Below the pieces are notes generated by a model, which saw only the letters and a list, made by a program, of their open reading frames with translations, was not told where the DNA came from and searched no databases. From JAYGED01 sp046582565 (lineage in GTDB: Bacteria; Pseudomonadota; Alphaproteobacteria; JAAXGF01), in NCBI GenBank assembly GCA_046582565.1, contig JAYGED010000036.1, positions 1 through 6,001 on the forward strand: a stretch of 6,001 nucleotides of DNA, read 5' to 3'. Positions 1-6,001 of this stretch are shown here, in pieces; positions within the stretch are counted from its first letter, which is position 1; each line of letters begins with the position of its first letter. The translations under genes were made by a program, and so were the position numbers.

Positions 1-920
1 CCAACCCAGCCGTCTGGCGATACGAGTGGCCAACCACGGATTTCGAACGGACGAGCGTCGATTTCGGCGACATAATTTCTGGGGGGCCGCCTAAGGACGG
101 CATCCCGGCCATCGACAACCCACGCTTCTTGCCCGTGGCGGAAATCGACGATATCGCCGATACCGAGCCGGTCATGGGCTTGATCGTCAATGGCGAGGCC
201 AAGGCCTATCCGCTGCGCATTCTGATGTGGCACGAGATCGTCAATGATGAAATCGGCGGCGTGCCGGTGACCGTGACCTTTTGCCCGCTGTGCAACGCGT
301 CCATGGTGTTCGACCGGAGGCTCGATGGCCAGGTGCTCGATTTCGGCACCACCGGAAAGCTGCGCAATTCGGATCTCGTCATGTATGACCGCCAGACCGA
401 GAGCTGGTGGCGGCAGTTTCTCGGCGAAGCCATCGTCGGATCGATGACCGGGAAACGGCTGAAGCTGTTGCCGGCGCGTATCGAATCCTTCGCCAATTTC
501 CGCGCCCGCGCGCCACAGGGAAAAGTCCTGAAGCCCAACTTCTCACTGTTCAGAGACTATGGAAGGAACCCCTACGAAGGCTATGACAGCCTCTCTTCGC
601 CGTGGCTGTACAAAGGCGACCTGCCCGTCGACATCGCCCCCCTGGCGCGGGTCGTCACCGTTGACGGCGAAGCCTGGAGCCTCGATTTGCTGCGCAAGCT
701 CGGCACCATCGCCAAGGATGATATGGTCATCTCATGGGAGCCCGGCCAATCCTCGGCTCTCGATACATCGATCATTGCCCAAGGCTTTGATATCGGAAAT
801 GTGGTCGTGCAGCGCAAAACCGACGGCGAAGTCATGGAGGACATCCCCTACGGCGTCGATTTTGCCTTCGCTTTCAGAGCCTTTTACCCCGATGCGCCGA
901 TCCATCTCGAGGCGCCGTAG
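1..920 (+). CDS. DUF3179 domain-containing protein (5' end outside window)
   Basis: The reading frame is open from nt 3 to the TAG at 918-920, giving 305 visible codons. The real start is to the left, because family-typical sequence (DGIPAIDNPRF, about residues 33-43) precedes the first possible internal start, TTG 129. From memory of DUF3179, the recognisable blocks are VNGEAKAYPLRIL followed by WHEIVND (about residues 62-82), VTFCPLC (about 91-97, Cys codons at 282 and 291) and GKLRNSDLVMYDRQTESWW (about 117-136). The CPLC pair lacks the His of a c-type haem site (CxxCH), so it is more likely a structural, redox or metal pair. The biochemical role of the family is unknown to me. Members often carry an N-terminal signal peptide, which cannot be checked here. 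It converges with the downstream minus-strand gene across 22 bp. The family call is firm and the function is open. Confidence 0.9.
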   Translation, partial: NPAVWRYEWPTTDFERTSVDFGDIISGGPPKDGIPAIDNPRFLPVAEIDDIADTEPVMGLIVNGEAKAYPLRILMWHEIVNDEIGGVPVTVTFCPLCNASMVFDRRLDGQVLDFGTTGKLRNSDLVMYDRQTESWWRQFLGEAIVGSMTGKRLKLLPARIESFANFRARAPQGKVLKPNFSLFRDYGRNPYEGYDSLSSPWLYKGDLPVDIAPLARVVTVDGEAWSLDLLRKLGTIAKDDMVISWEPGQSSALDTSIIAQGFDIGNVVVQRKTDGEVMEDIPYGVDFAFAFRAFYPDAPIHLEAP

Positions 921-942
921 CCCCTGGAACTCCGGCCCAAAT

Positions 943-2277
943 TTACGGCATCGTCAACTGCAAGATCAGTTGCAGCTTTTCGAGGATGCTCTCCATATCG
1001 ATAGCATCGGCCATGGATTGTTGCGACAGGGCGAGGGCAGCGTTGAATTCCATATCGGCAAACAGCTCCTCGCGGCTCAGCAATCCATCGTCGTCGTAGT
1101 CGTAGCTGTGCAGCAGCGGCTTGGCGCCGAGCGGCGAGAATATAACGCCGAGTATATGGATACCCAGCTTGGTCTCTGAATCCAGCGGCGCCTGTTGGTT
1201 GCGCGCCTGTTCGTGGGCGCTCCATTTGGCAATCATGCGCAAGGCCCTGGCGATCTCGGAGAGAGACAACAAGCCGTCGCCGCTGACGTCGATCGCCGAC
1301 CAGGCGTAATCGATACAGTCGGCGGCGGCCTTTGGTTTGTTGTTGCTCACGTTACAACGGGATTTGGATTCGGCGATGATCCGCGCGACCCGCGCCACGT
1401 CGGAGTCAAACAGCATGCCGTCGAGGTCCATCGCCTCATCCTTGGGCGTATCGGTGACTGTGACGGCCTCGACCTCGGCCTCGGCACAGTTAAACAGTAC
1501 TTCGAAGAAGGGATCGCTAGCCTCGGTGGCGCCCGAGGGCTCTGACCAGGTGGGGTTCATGCCATCGGTGAAGAACAGGCGGCCGTGATCGTCGAAAGCA
1601 TAGTTGCTCTCCGACTTCCATACGCCGCTCTCGTAGGCATAGACCTCTAGCAGAACCCGCCCCTTGATTTCATAAAAGCCGTATTTGAATTCTTCGACCT
1701 TGTCCGGCTCCGTCTCGAACAGCTCGATACGACCGTCCCGGGTGTAATCCACATAGCCGGTGGTGCAGCCGCGCTCCCATCCCCAGTGCCCGATCAGAAG
1801 CTCCGGATCGACATCGACGAAGCCGACGACCGGGATCACATGGTCAGCCGTACCCGCCGGACACCGCGACCAGTTTTCCGTGAAGCTCTCGACCGTCTTG
1901 ACGTCGTTGGTTTCACCGTCGATCCATACCAGATCGAGATATTCCATCGCCATACTGTCATCATCCATAAAGCGCATACGCTGCTTGGTCTCGACGCGCA
2001 TGGAGCCATCGAATTTCTCCTCACTGGTAATGAGGATATCGCCTTCGACGCGGTAGGCGCCGTTGCCCCAGATCGGATCGATGATCCAAACCGCCTGGCT
2101 CTGGCGATAGACCTGCTGGAATTCTCCGTTGGTGCGGTATTCCAAATAACCACTCTGGCAGCTGTCGTCGAACGCATCCCAGGCGCCGACGATGTCGCGC
2201 TGGCTGGCGGCGGCGGCGGCGGTGGCGGCCATGCCAAACAGCAGGGCCATGGCGGCAAGTGTGACTGTGAAGCGCAC
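943..2277 (-). CDS. Exported protein with duplicated Cys-bracketed domain and two EF-hands
   Basis: This is a 444-residue hypothetical protein. The GTG start at 2277 is chosen because GAGGG (2286-2290) lies 8 nt upstream and a signal peptide follows: MRF, a hydrophobic core, and an Ala-rich stretch with likely cleavage near A24/S25. Two related domains come next, at about 28-139 and 160-264. Each begins IVGAW or LIGHW, then has CxxGY[LV][ED]YxxxG (C40, C171), a mid-domain Y-x3-G block, an acidic turn FMDDD or FDDHG, and a closing Cys (C139, C264). A third Cys pair (C308, C321) precedes a canonical EF-hand loop at D330-E341 (DVSGDGLLSLSE). A second loop spans D393-E404 (DYDDDGLLSREE). The six cysteines suggest three disulfides in the periplasm or outside the cell. 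Calcium binding is inferred from the loops. I recognise no named family for the repeated domain, which may be a small beta-barrel. The open frame continues upstream to 3258 only as antisense of dgcN. Confidence 0.85.
   Translation of the reverse strand: MRFTVTLAAMALLFGMAATAAAAASQRDIVGAWDAFDDSCQSGYLEYRTNGEFQQVYRQSQAVWIIDPIWGNGAYRVEGDILITSEEKFDGSMRVETKQRMRFMDDDSMAMEYLDLVWIDGETNDVKTVESFTENWSRCPAGTADHVIPVVGFVDVDPELLIGHWGWERGCTTGYVDYTRDGRIELFETEPDKVEEFKYGFYEIKGRVLLEVYAYESGVWKSESNYAFDDHGRLFFTDGMNPTWSEPSGATEASDPFFEVLFNCAEAEVEAVTVTDTPKDEAMDLDGMLFDSDVARVARIIAESKSRCNVSNNKPKAAADCIDYAWSAIDVSGDGLLSLSEIARALRMIAKWSAHEQARNQQAPLDSETKLGIHILGVIFSPLGAKPLLHSYDYDDDGLLSREELFADMEFNAALALSQQSMADAIDMESILEKLQLILQLTMP
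2206..2229. repeat. GGC trinucleotide tract in signal peptide
   Basis: Eight consecutive GGN triplets, seven of them GGC and one GGT, read on the minus strand as GCC/ACC codons. They encode the Ala-rich end of the signal peptide of the EF-hand protein (about residues 17-24). The tract could vary in length by slippage without breaking the frame. It may also be no more than codon bias on an Ala-rich c-region. Confidence 0.5.
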
Positions 2278-2285
2278 TATGAAAA

Positions 2286-2290
2286 CCCTC
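2286..2290 (-). promoter_or_regulatory. Ribosome binding site of the EF-hand protein gene
   Basis: GAGGG on the minus strand, 8 nt before GTG 2277. It decides the start of a frame that otherwise stays open for a further 327 codons across the divergent gene. Confidence 0.65.
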
Positions 2291-2314
2291 GCTTGCCAAT
2301 CAAACGACGGCACC

Positions 2315-2344
2315 AGAATAGGCCAAAATTTCTGAAATTTTGAA
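2315..2344 (-). promoter_or_regulatory. Weak candidate promoter for the EF-hand protein gene
   Basis: On the minus strand, TTCAAA (2344-2339) and TATTCT (2320-2315) are separated by 18 nt. Each matches 4 of 6 positions of the sigma-70 -35 and -10 consensus. Transcription would start near 2308, leaving a leader of about 30 nt before GTG 2277. The spacer is almost wholly occupied by the palindrome at 2324-2342. The assignment is by eye in the only AT-rich stretch of the region, so it is tentative. Confidence 0.25.
2324..2342. promoter_or_regulatory. Perfect 19-bp palindrome, candidate operator
   Basis: CAAAATTTC (2324-2332), one central T (2333), and GAAATTTTG (2334-2342) form a perfect inverted repeat with 9-bp arms. 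It sits in the 162-bp space between the divergent EF-hand gene and dgcN, 97 bp before the dgcN ATG and 46 bp before the GTG of the other gene. This size and symmetry fit a dimeric repressor or activator site. No regulator gene is in the window, so the binding protein is unknown. The arms are AT-rich and there is no following T-run, which argues against a terminator. Confidence 0.5.
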
Positions 2345-2430
2345 TTTATTCTCCCACCGCACAACGGAACCGCTACACTCCGCCGCAAATCAAGCGCCAC
2401 GTCAACGGCGGACAAAACACTATCCCGGTT

Positions 2431-2436
2431 GGAGAG
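2431..2436 (+). promoter_or_regulatory. Ribosome binding site of dgcN
   Basis: GGAGAG lies just before ATG 2440, with 5 nt between the GGAG core and the start codon. It supports ATG 2440 as the start. The best -10-like sequence upstream on this strand is TACACT (2374-2379), but it has no convincing -35 at the right distance, so no promoter is called for dgcN. Confidence 0.6.
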
Positions 2437-2439
2437 ATC

Positions 2440-3432
2440 ATGGACACACCCTATCTGCTTTTCCTCGGCAACGCCCCTGACCGCCTGGCGGTTAAATCGG
2501 CGCGCGGGGTCTTGGACTGGCGGCCCGGTTCCTGCCTCGGGCAAATCAGGCTCGAGGGCTGCAAGGCCGACCTCGGCCTGCCCGATATGGCGGTGGCCGA
2601 AGCGGCCAATGCGGGCGCCAAGACCATGATCATCGGCATCGCAAAGGCCGGCGGCGTGATCCCCGACAACTGGACCGAAACCATCGTCGCCGCACTCGAT
2701 GCGGGCATGGATGTAGCGTCCGGCATGCACACCCGCCTGTCCGGCATTGCGCCCATCGCCGAGGCCGCCGAGCGAAATGGCCGGACCCTGTTCGATGCAC
2801 GCCACTCGACGCGGAGCTTTGCGGTGGGCACCGGTGTCAAGCGCCGGGGCTTGCGCCTGCTGCCGGTGGGCACCGATTGCTCCTGCGGCAAGATGTACAC
2901 GGCCCTCGCCCTGGAACGCGAAATGCAGGGCCGCGATATGAAGGCCGATTTTCGCGCCACCGGCCAAAGCGGCATCTTCATTGCCGGCGACGGGGTCGCC
3001 GTCGATGCGGTGGTCGCCGACTTCATATCCGGCGCTATCGAATGGCTGGCCCCGGACAATGATGACGATCATTGGGACCTCATCGAGGGCCAGGGATCCT
3101 TGTTCCACCCCTCCTTCGCCGGGGTCAGCATGGGGCTGCTGCACGGCGCCCAGCCCGACGCCCTGGTGCTCTGCCATGAACCGACGCGTACCCATATGCG
3201 CGCCCTGCCGGGACAACCGCTGCCAAGCCTCGCCGACTGCATCGCTCTGAACCTTCAAGCCGCGCGATTGACCAACCCGGACGTTCGGTTTGTCGGCATC
3301 TCCATGGATACTTCGCGGCTGTCCGAGGACGAGCGCAAGACGACCCTGGCGGCGGCCGAGGCCAAACTCGGGGTGCCCTGCGTCGATCCCGTGGCGACAG
3401 GCGTCGGCCGCATCGTCGACGGCCTGGCATGA
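2440..3432 (+). CDS. dgcN: D-glutamate N-acetyltransferase DgcN (DUF1611 family)
   Basis: This 330-residue protein matches the DUF1611 family. Members called DgcN acetylate D-glutamate to N-acetyl-D-glutamate, the first step of a D-Glu catabolic route described in the marine bacterium Pseudoalteromonas. The N-terminal half (about 1-130) contains AKTMIIGIAKAGGVIPDNW (60-78) and the block ALDAGMDVASGMHTRL (85-100). The C-terminal half opens with a P-loop-like GTDCSCGK (144-151) followed by Met instead of Ser/Thr. It continues with FRATGQSGIFIAGDG (171-185) and IEGQGSLFHP (215-224). The start is ATG 2440 behind GGAGAG. The stop overlaps the dgcA start as ATGA (3429-3432), indicating translational coupling. 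The specific substrate is inferred from family resemblance and from pairing with a racemase of the enolase superfamily. An older generic annotation would be 'DUF1611 domain-containing protein'. The protein lacks a signal peptide and should be cytoplasmic. Confidence 0.88.
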   Translation: MDTPYLLFLGNAPDRLAVKSARGVLDWRPGSCLGQIRLEGCKADLGLPDMAVAEAANAGAKTMIIGIAKAGGVIPDNWTETIVAALDAGMDVASGMHTRLSGIAPIAEAAERNGRTLFDARHSTRSFAVGTGVKRRGLRLLPVGTDCSCGKMYTALALEREMQGRDMKADFRATGQSGIFIAGDGVAVDAVVADFISGAIEWLAPDNDDDHWDLIEGQGSLFHPSFAGVSMGLLHGAQPDALVLCHEPTRTHMRALPGQPLPSLADCIALNLQAARLTNPDVRFVGISMDTSRLSEDERKTTLAAAEAKLGVPCVDPVATGVGRIVDGLA

Positions 3433-4406
3433 GCTTAACCGTTCGCGAAGAGACCTGGCCGATTGCCGGCAGCTTCACCATCTCGCGCGGCAGCCGCACG
3501 GAAGTGCGGGTGGTGGTCGCCGAAATATCCCAGGGCGGCGTCACCGGGCGCGGCGAATGCGTGCCCTACGCCCATTACGGTGAGTCCGTGGAAGGGGTCA
3601 TGGCGGCAATCGAGGCGATGGCCGATCCGATCGCCGATGGCCTTGACCGCCAAGCGCTGCAATCCGCCCTGCCCCCCGGCGCCGCGCGCAATGCCCTCGA
3701 TTGCGCCTTGTGGGACGTGCAAGCCAAACGCAGCGGCGAGCCGGTATGGCGTCTCGCCGGCTTGGCGGAACCCGGCCCGCTGATCACCGCCTATACCCTC
3801 AGCCTGGATAGCCCCGAGGCCATGGGCAACGCGGCCGCCGCCAATGCGGCGCGCCCCCTGCTCAAACTCAAGCTTGGCGGCGAGGGTGTTGTCGAGCGGG
3901 TCGCCGCGGTGCGCGCCTCGGCGCCGCAATCGCGCATCATCGTCGACGCTAACGAAGCCTGGACGGTCGATCTGCTGGCTGAGGCATCCCCCGAACTGGC
4001 CAGGCTCGGCGTCGAAATGATCGAGCAGCCCCTGCCCGCCGGATCGGACGGCGGACTCGCCGGCATCGAGCGCCTGGTGCCGCTCTGCGCCGACGAATCC
4101 TGCCATGACAGCGCAAGCCTTGCAGGCCTGGAGTCGCGCTACGACATCATCAATATCAAACTCGATAAGACCGGCGGGCTGACCGAAGCGCTGGCCCTTG
4201 CAGACGCCGCCCGTGCAGCCGGTCTCGGTATTATGGTGGGCTGTATGATCGGCACCTCTCTGTCCATGGCGCCGGCCACCCTGGTCGCCGCCCACGCCAG
4301 CTTTGTCGATCTCGACGGCCCGCTTCTATTGGCCCGGGATCACCAGCCGGGCATCGTCTTTGAAGGCAGCATCATGCAGCCGCCTCCGCCGGCTTTATGG
4401 GGCTAG
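3429..4406 (+). CDS. dgcA: N-acetyl-D-glutamate racemase DgcA (enolase superfamily)
   Basis: This 325-residue protein is of the enolase superfamily, muconate-lactonising / dipeptide-epimerase branch. The N-terminal capping domain (about 1-110) includes GRGECVPYAHYGES (40-53). The barrel carries the expected catalytic set: KLK (K146 and K148), metal ligands D173 (DAN), E199 (EQP) and D222 (ADES), and K244 in IKLDKTGG. The paired lysines on opposite faces are those used for 1,1-proton transfer in racemases and epimerases. Alone, the sequence could be read as an L-Ala-D/L-Glu epimerase. The 4-bp overlap with dgcN favours racemisation of N-acetyl-D-Glu to N-acetyl-L-Glu. No good Shine-Dalgarno precedes ATG 3429, so translation probably depends on ribosomes finishing dgcN. 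The product is cytoplasmic and Mg-dependent by family. The deacetylase that would release L-Glu is not in the window. Confidence 0.88.
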   Translation: MSLTVREETWPIAGSFTISRGSRTEVRVVVAEISQGGVTGRGECVPYAHYGESVEGVMAAIEAMADPIADGLDRQALQSALPPGAARNALDCALWDVQAKRSGEPVWRLAGLAEPGPLITAYTLSLDSPEAMGNAAAANAARPLLKLKLGGEGVVERVAAVRASAPQSRIIVDANEAWTVDLLAEASPELARLGVEMIEQPLPAGSDGGLAGIERLVPLCADESCHDSASLAGLESRYDIINIKLDKTGGLTEALALADAARAAGLGIMVGCMIGTSLSMAPATLVAAHASFVDLDGPLLLARDHQPGIVFEGSIMQPPPPALWG

Positions 4407-4440
4407 TCAATTGTATCTATTGAATTTCCAGTGAGTGATT

Positions 4441-5070
4441 ATGGCTAAATCGAAATCCAGAAAAAAATCGAAATCCAAATCCAAATCTGCGCCGCAACAC
4501 ACGGAGCCGGAGAACAAGGGAAAGGTCAAACCGAGCGTCATCAAGATCGCCGTCGCCGCCGCCCTCGCCGGCGCGGCCGGCTGGTGGTGGTTCGGGAGCC
4601 AGCAGGCCGAAAGCCGATTTTTCGATCACGTTCAGAGCGGCGTCGGCACCCTCGATCACGTGGTGCGCCATGCGGATCACGGCACATCCGGCCATCTGTC
4701 GCCCGGAGAAAGCATCAATTACGGCACCAACACACCGACCTCGGGCCGCCACGGCTCCCGCCCGGTCTCCCCCGGCGTCTATGAGACGGCCCAATCGCCA
4801 ACCATGCTGGTGCATTCCCTGGAGCATGGCATGGTGGTGATCTACTACGACAGCCTTTCGGCAGACGCCATGGCGACCCTCAATGAGTGGAGCGGCCTCT
4901 ACGGCGCGGATTTCAGCGGCATCGTGCTAACGCGCCAACCCGGCTTGGACGACAAGCTGGTGCTGACCGCCTGGCACAAGTCCCTCACCCTCGATGGGTT
5001 CGATGCGCCCGCCGCGGCGGTCTTCATCGACGCCTATCGCGGTCGCGGCCCGGAAAATCCGGTGCGCTAA
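4441..5070 (+). CDS. DUF3105 domain membrane-anchored protein
   Basis: This 209-residue protein starts at ATG 4441; an in-frame GTG at 4435 would add two residues. The cytoplasmic tail is strongly basic, with Lys-Ser repeats (2-16). A single hydrophobic segment follows (about 33-51, ending GWWWFG), giving a predicted type II topology with the C-terminal domain outside the membrane. That domain resembles DUF3105: INYGTNTPTSGRHG (92-105), PGVYE (111-115) and VHSLEHGMVVIYYD (124-137). His residues are frequent (63, 73, 77, 80, 85, 104, 125, 129), and those in the SGRH and HSLEH motifs look like the conserved ones, so metal binding is possible but unproven. The family has no function known to me. 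It follows dgcA by 34 bp on the same strand and may be co-transcribed, though nothing ties it to D-Glu use. It converges on the Rieske gene across 8 bp. Confidence 0.85.
   Translation: MAKSKSRKKSKSKSKSAPQHTEPENKGKVKPSVIKIAVAAALAGAAGWWWFGSQQAESRFFDHVQSGVGTLDHVVRHADHGTSGHLSPGESINYGTNTPTSGRHGSRPVSPGVYETAQSPTMLVHSLEHGMVVIYYDSLSADAMATLNEWSGLYGADFSGIVLTRQPGLDDKLVLTAWHKSLTLDGFDAPAAAVFIDAYRGRGPENPVR
4447..4488 (+). repeat. Short direct repeats encoding a Lys-Ser tail
   Basis: A 13-bp sequence, AAATCGAAATCCA, occurs at 4447-4459 and again at 4465-4477. Three AAATCC/AAATCT hexamers run from 4471 to 4488, and a run of seven A is at 4461-4467. Together they encode the KS-rich tail just after the DUF3105 start. 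Hexamer changes would keep the frame, whereas slippage in the A-run would break it. Confidence 0.6.
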
Positions 5071-5078
5071 GCCTGGTC

Positions 5079-6001
5079 TCAACCAATCGACGAGAAATAC
5101 CAGTCGACAAATCTTTTACAATAAGTCTCCATGGGGGAATAAGGCCCCGGCTGGAAAAATCTTGAGTTTACGCCCTGCTGATTCTTCTCGATGATCAGCT
5201 TGTCCGCCTTGGTGGTCGCCGACCACAGCCAGGCCATGCGCTCGATATCGTAATCGACGCCTTCTATTGCGTCTTCATTGACCAGCCAGACGATCTCGCA
5301 TTCGGTGCTCTGGATGCCGTGTGGGATGAAGCGGTAGACCACCCCGTGATCGCTGTAGAACAGAAAGAAATTGAGCTCTCCGAGCGAAAGATCCGAGGCG
5401 CCACCATCGAAGCTCTTGATCGTCCCCATCAAGGGCGCCACCGGTTTGCCGTCCTGGCTGCCGGTGTCGAAACCCGGGAAAAGCGCGTATCGGTCGTAAT
5501 GGAACAATAAGCCCGCTGTCCCTTCTTCGCCGTAGCTATTCCTGATCTCCTCGATCGAGACCCCCGCTGCCTCTGCCTTGACCGCAAGCGCTTCCATCAG
5601 CTTGACGTTGCGCGTATCGGGGCGCTGGATGCTGTGGGATTCGGCGAACTCCGGGTGGGCCGGCGCGCAGTGATAACATTCCACATAATTCTCGACAGCC
5701 AGCTTCCAATTGGCGTCGATCCAGTATGATTCTTTATGGGCCACCTTGGTGCGCTCCAGACCGAAGGGCGCGAGCACCGGATCGAGCAGGCGATGGGCCT
5801 TGTCAAAATCCTCGGGCTGGTCGGCGAAATTGATCATAATGAAGCCGTGAAACAGCTCGGCATGTATTTCGGCAAGGCCATAGCCCGACATGTCGAAATC
5901 CTTGGGCATCAGGCGCGCCGACTTAAGCTCGCCCCGCAGATCGTAGGTCCAGCCGTGGTAGGGGCAGGAAAACCAGCTCTTGTTGCCCCGCGCCTCATAG
6001 C
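5079..6001 (-). CDS. Rieske non-haem iron oxygenase alpha subunit (5' end outside window)
   Basis: 306 C-terminal residues are visible, and the frame is still open at the right edge. The first visible part is the second half of a Rieske [2Fe-2S] site, GNKSWFSCPYHGW (residues 5-17 of the visible part, ligands C12 and H15). The matching CxH half lies outside. The catalytic domain has ENYVECYHCAPAHPEF (103-118), with H110 and H115 as mononuclear iron ligands. D266 is the likely third ligand, and E107 sits where many ring hydroxylases have a bridging Asp. This Glu and the C-terminal block NQQGVNSRFFQPGPYSPME (273-291) resemble the carnitine / glycine-betaine / proline-betaine oxygenase branch (CntA, GbcA) more than naphthalene-type dioxygenases. 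The reaction may therefore be oxidative demethylation or C-N cleavage of a quaternary amine. The substrate cannot be fixed from sequence. No reductase partner gene is visible. Confidence 0.93.
   Translation of the reverse strand, partial: YEARGNKSWFSCPYHGWTYDLRGELKSARLMPKDFDMSGYGLAEIHAELFHGFIMINFADQPEDFDKAHRLLDPVLAPFGLERTKVAHKESYWIDANWKLAVENYVECYHCAPAHPEFAESHSIQRPDTRNVKLMEALAVKAEAAGVSIEEIRNSYGEEGTAGLLFHYDRYALFPGFDTGSQDGKPVAPLMGTIKSFDGGASDLSLGELNFFLFYSDHGVVYRFIPHGIQSTECEIVWLVNEDAIEGVDYDIERMAWLWSATTKADKLIIEKNQQGVNSRFFQPGPYSPMETYCKRFVDWYFSSIG

Noticed and set aside
914..949. GCCGTA/TACGGC inverted repeat spanning the convergent junction
   Set aside because: Only 6 bp of stem around a 24-nt loop with no T-run on either side; likely chance between two stop-codon regions.
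1786..2343. Plus-strand open frame of 185 codons with a Gly run
   Set aside because: Antisense to the EF-hand gene. The Gly run is the complement of the Ala-rich signal peptide and the frame ends in the intergenic region.
2374..2379. TACACT as the -10 of a dgcN promoter
   Set aside because: The hexamer itself is plausible, but no TTGACA-like element lies 16-18 nt upstream and there is no extended -10, so it is not listed as a feature.
2451..3059. A second long minus-strand open frame across dgcN
   Set aside because: Shadow of dgcN codon bias: Ser/Arg/Pro-rich translation with no ribosome binding site or recognisable motif.
2278..3258. A 327-codon N-terminal extension of the EF-hand protein, from an open minus-strand frame
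   Set aside because: It lies antisense to dgcN, shows no recognisable domain, and would put the signal peptide in the middle of the protein. GTG 2277 has a good Shine-Dalgarno and begins the signal peptide exactly.
3435..4295. A 286-codon open frame antisense to dgcA
   Set aside because: Its composition is that of the complementary strand of a GC-rich gene (Gly-, Ala- and Arg-rich, no domain). dgcA on the plus strand has all its catalytic motifs.
4407..4423. TCAAT/ATTGA inverted repeat after dgcA as a terminator
   Set aside because: The stem is 5 bp and AT-rich with a 7-nt loop and no proper T-run, so it is too weak to call. The next gene on the same strand starts a few bases later.

Overview
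The window looks like chromosomal DNA from a GC-rich proteobacterium, most likely an alphaproteobacterium of Rhodospirillales/Rhodobacterales type and perhaps marine. That is inferred from codon bias, from long stop-free antisense frames inside the real genes, and from the D-glutamate catabolic pair, which is reported mostly from marine bacteria and haloarchaea. There are no RNA genes, insertion sequences, CRISPR arrays or phage genes. Six protein genes fill about 96% of the window, and the first and last are cut by its edges.

Layout from left to right: (1) the 3' part of a DUF3179 gene on +, ending at 920. (2) On -, 2277 to 943, an exported 444-residue protein with a signal peptide, two copies of a Cys-bracketed beta-rich domain, and two C-terminal EF-hand loops. 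(3) A divergent intergenic region of 162 bp with a perfect 19-bp palindrome at 2324-2342. (4) On +, a translationally coupled pair overlapping by ATGA: a DUF1611/DgcN protein (2440-3432) and an enolase-superfamily DgcA racemase (3429-4406). (5) On +, 34 bp further on, a single-pass membrane protein with a DUF3105 domain (4441-5070). (6) On -, ending 8 bp from the DUF3105 stop codon, most of a Rieske non-haem iron oxygenase alpha subunit whose start lies beyond the right edge.

The one pathway that can be read is D-glutamate use. DgcN acetylates D-Glu to N-acetyl-D-Glu, and DgcA racemises this to N-acetyl-L-Glu, which is then deacetylated to L-Glu. Neither the deacetylase nor the known regulator DgcR is in the window. 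The flanking genes have no clear biochemical link to this pathway. The least familiar gene is the duplicated-domain EF-hand protein. It shares its upstream region, including the palindrome, with dgcN. No clearly new multi-gene system is visible.
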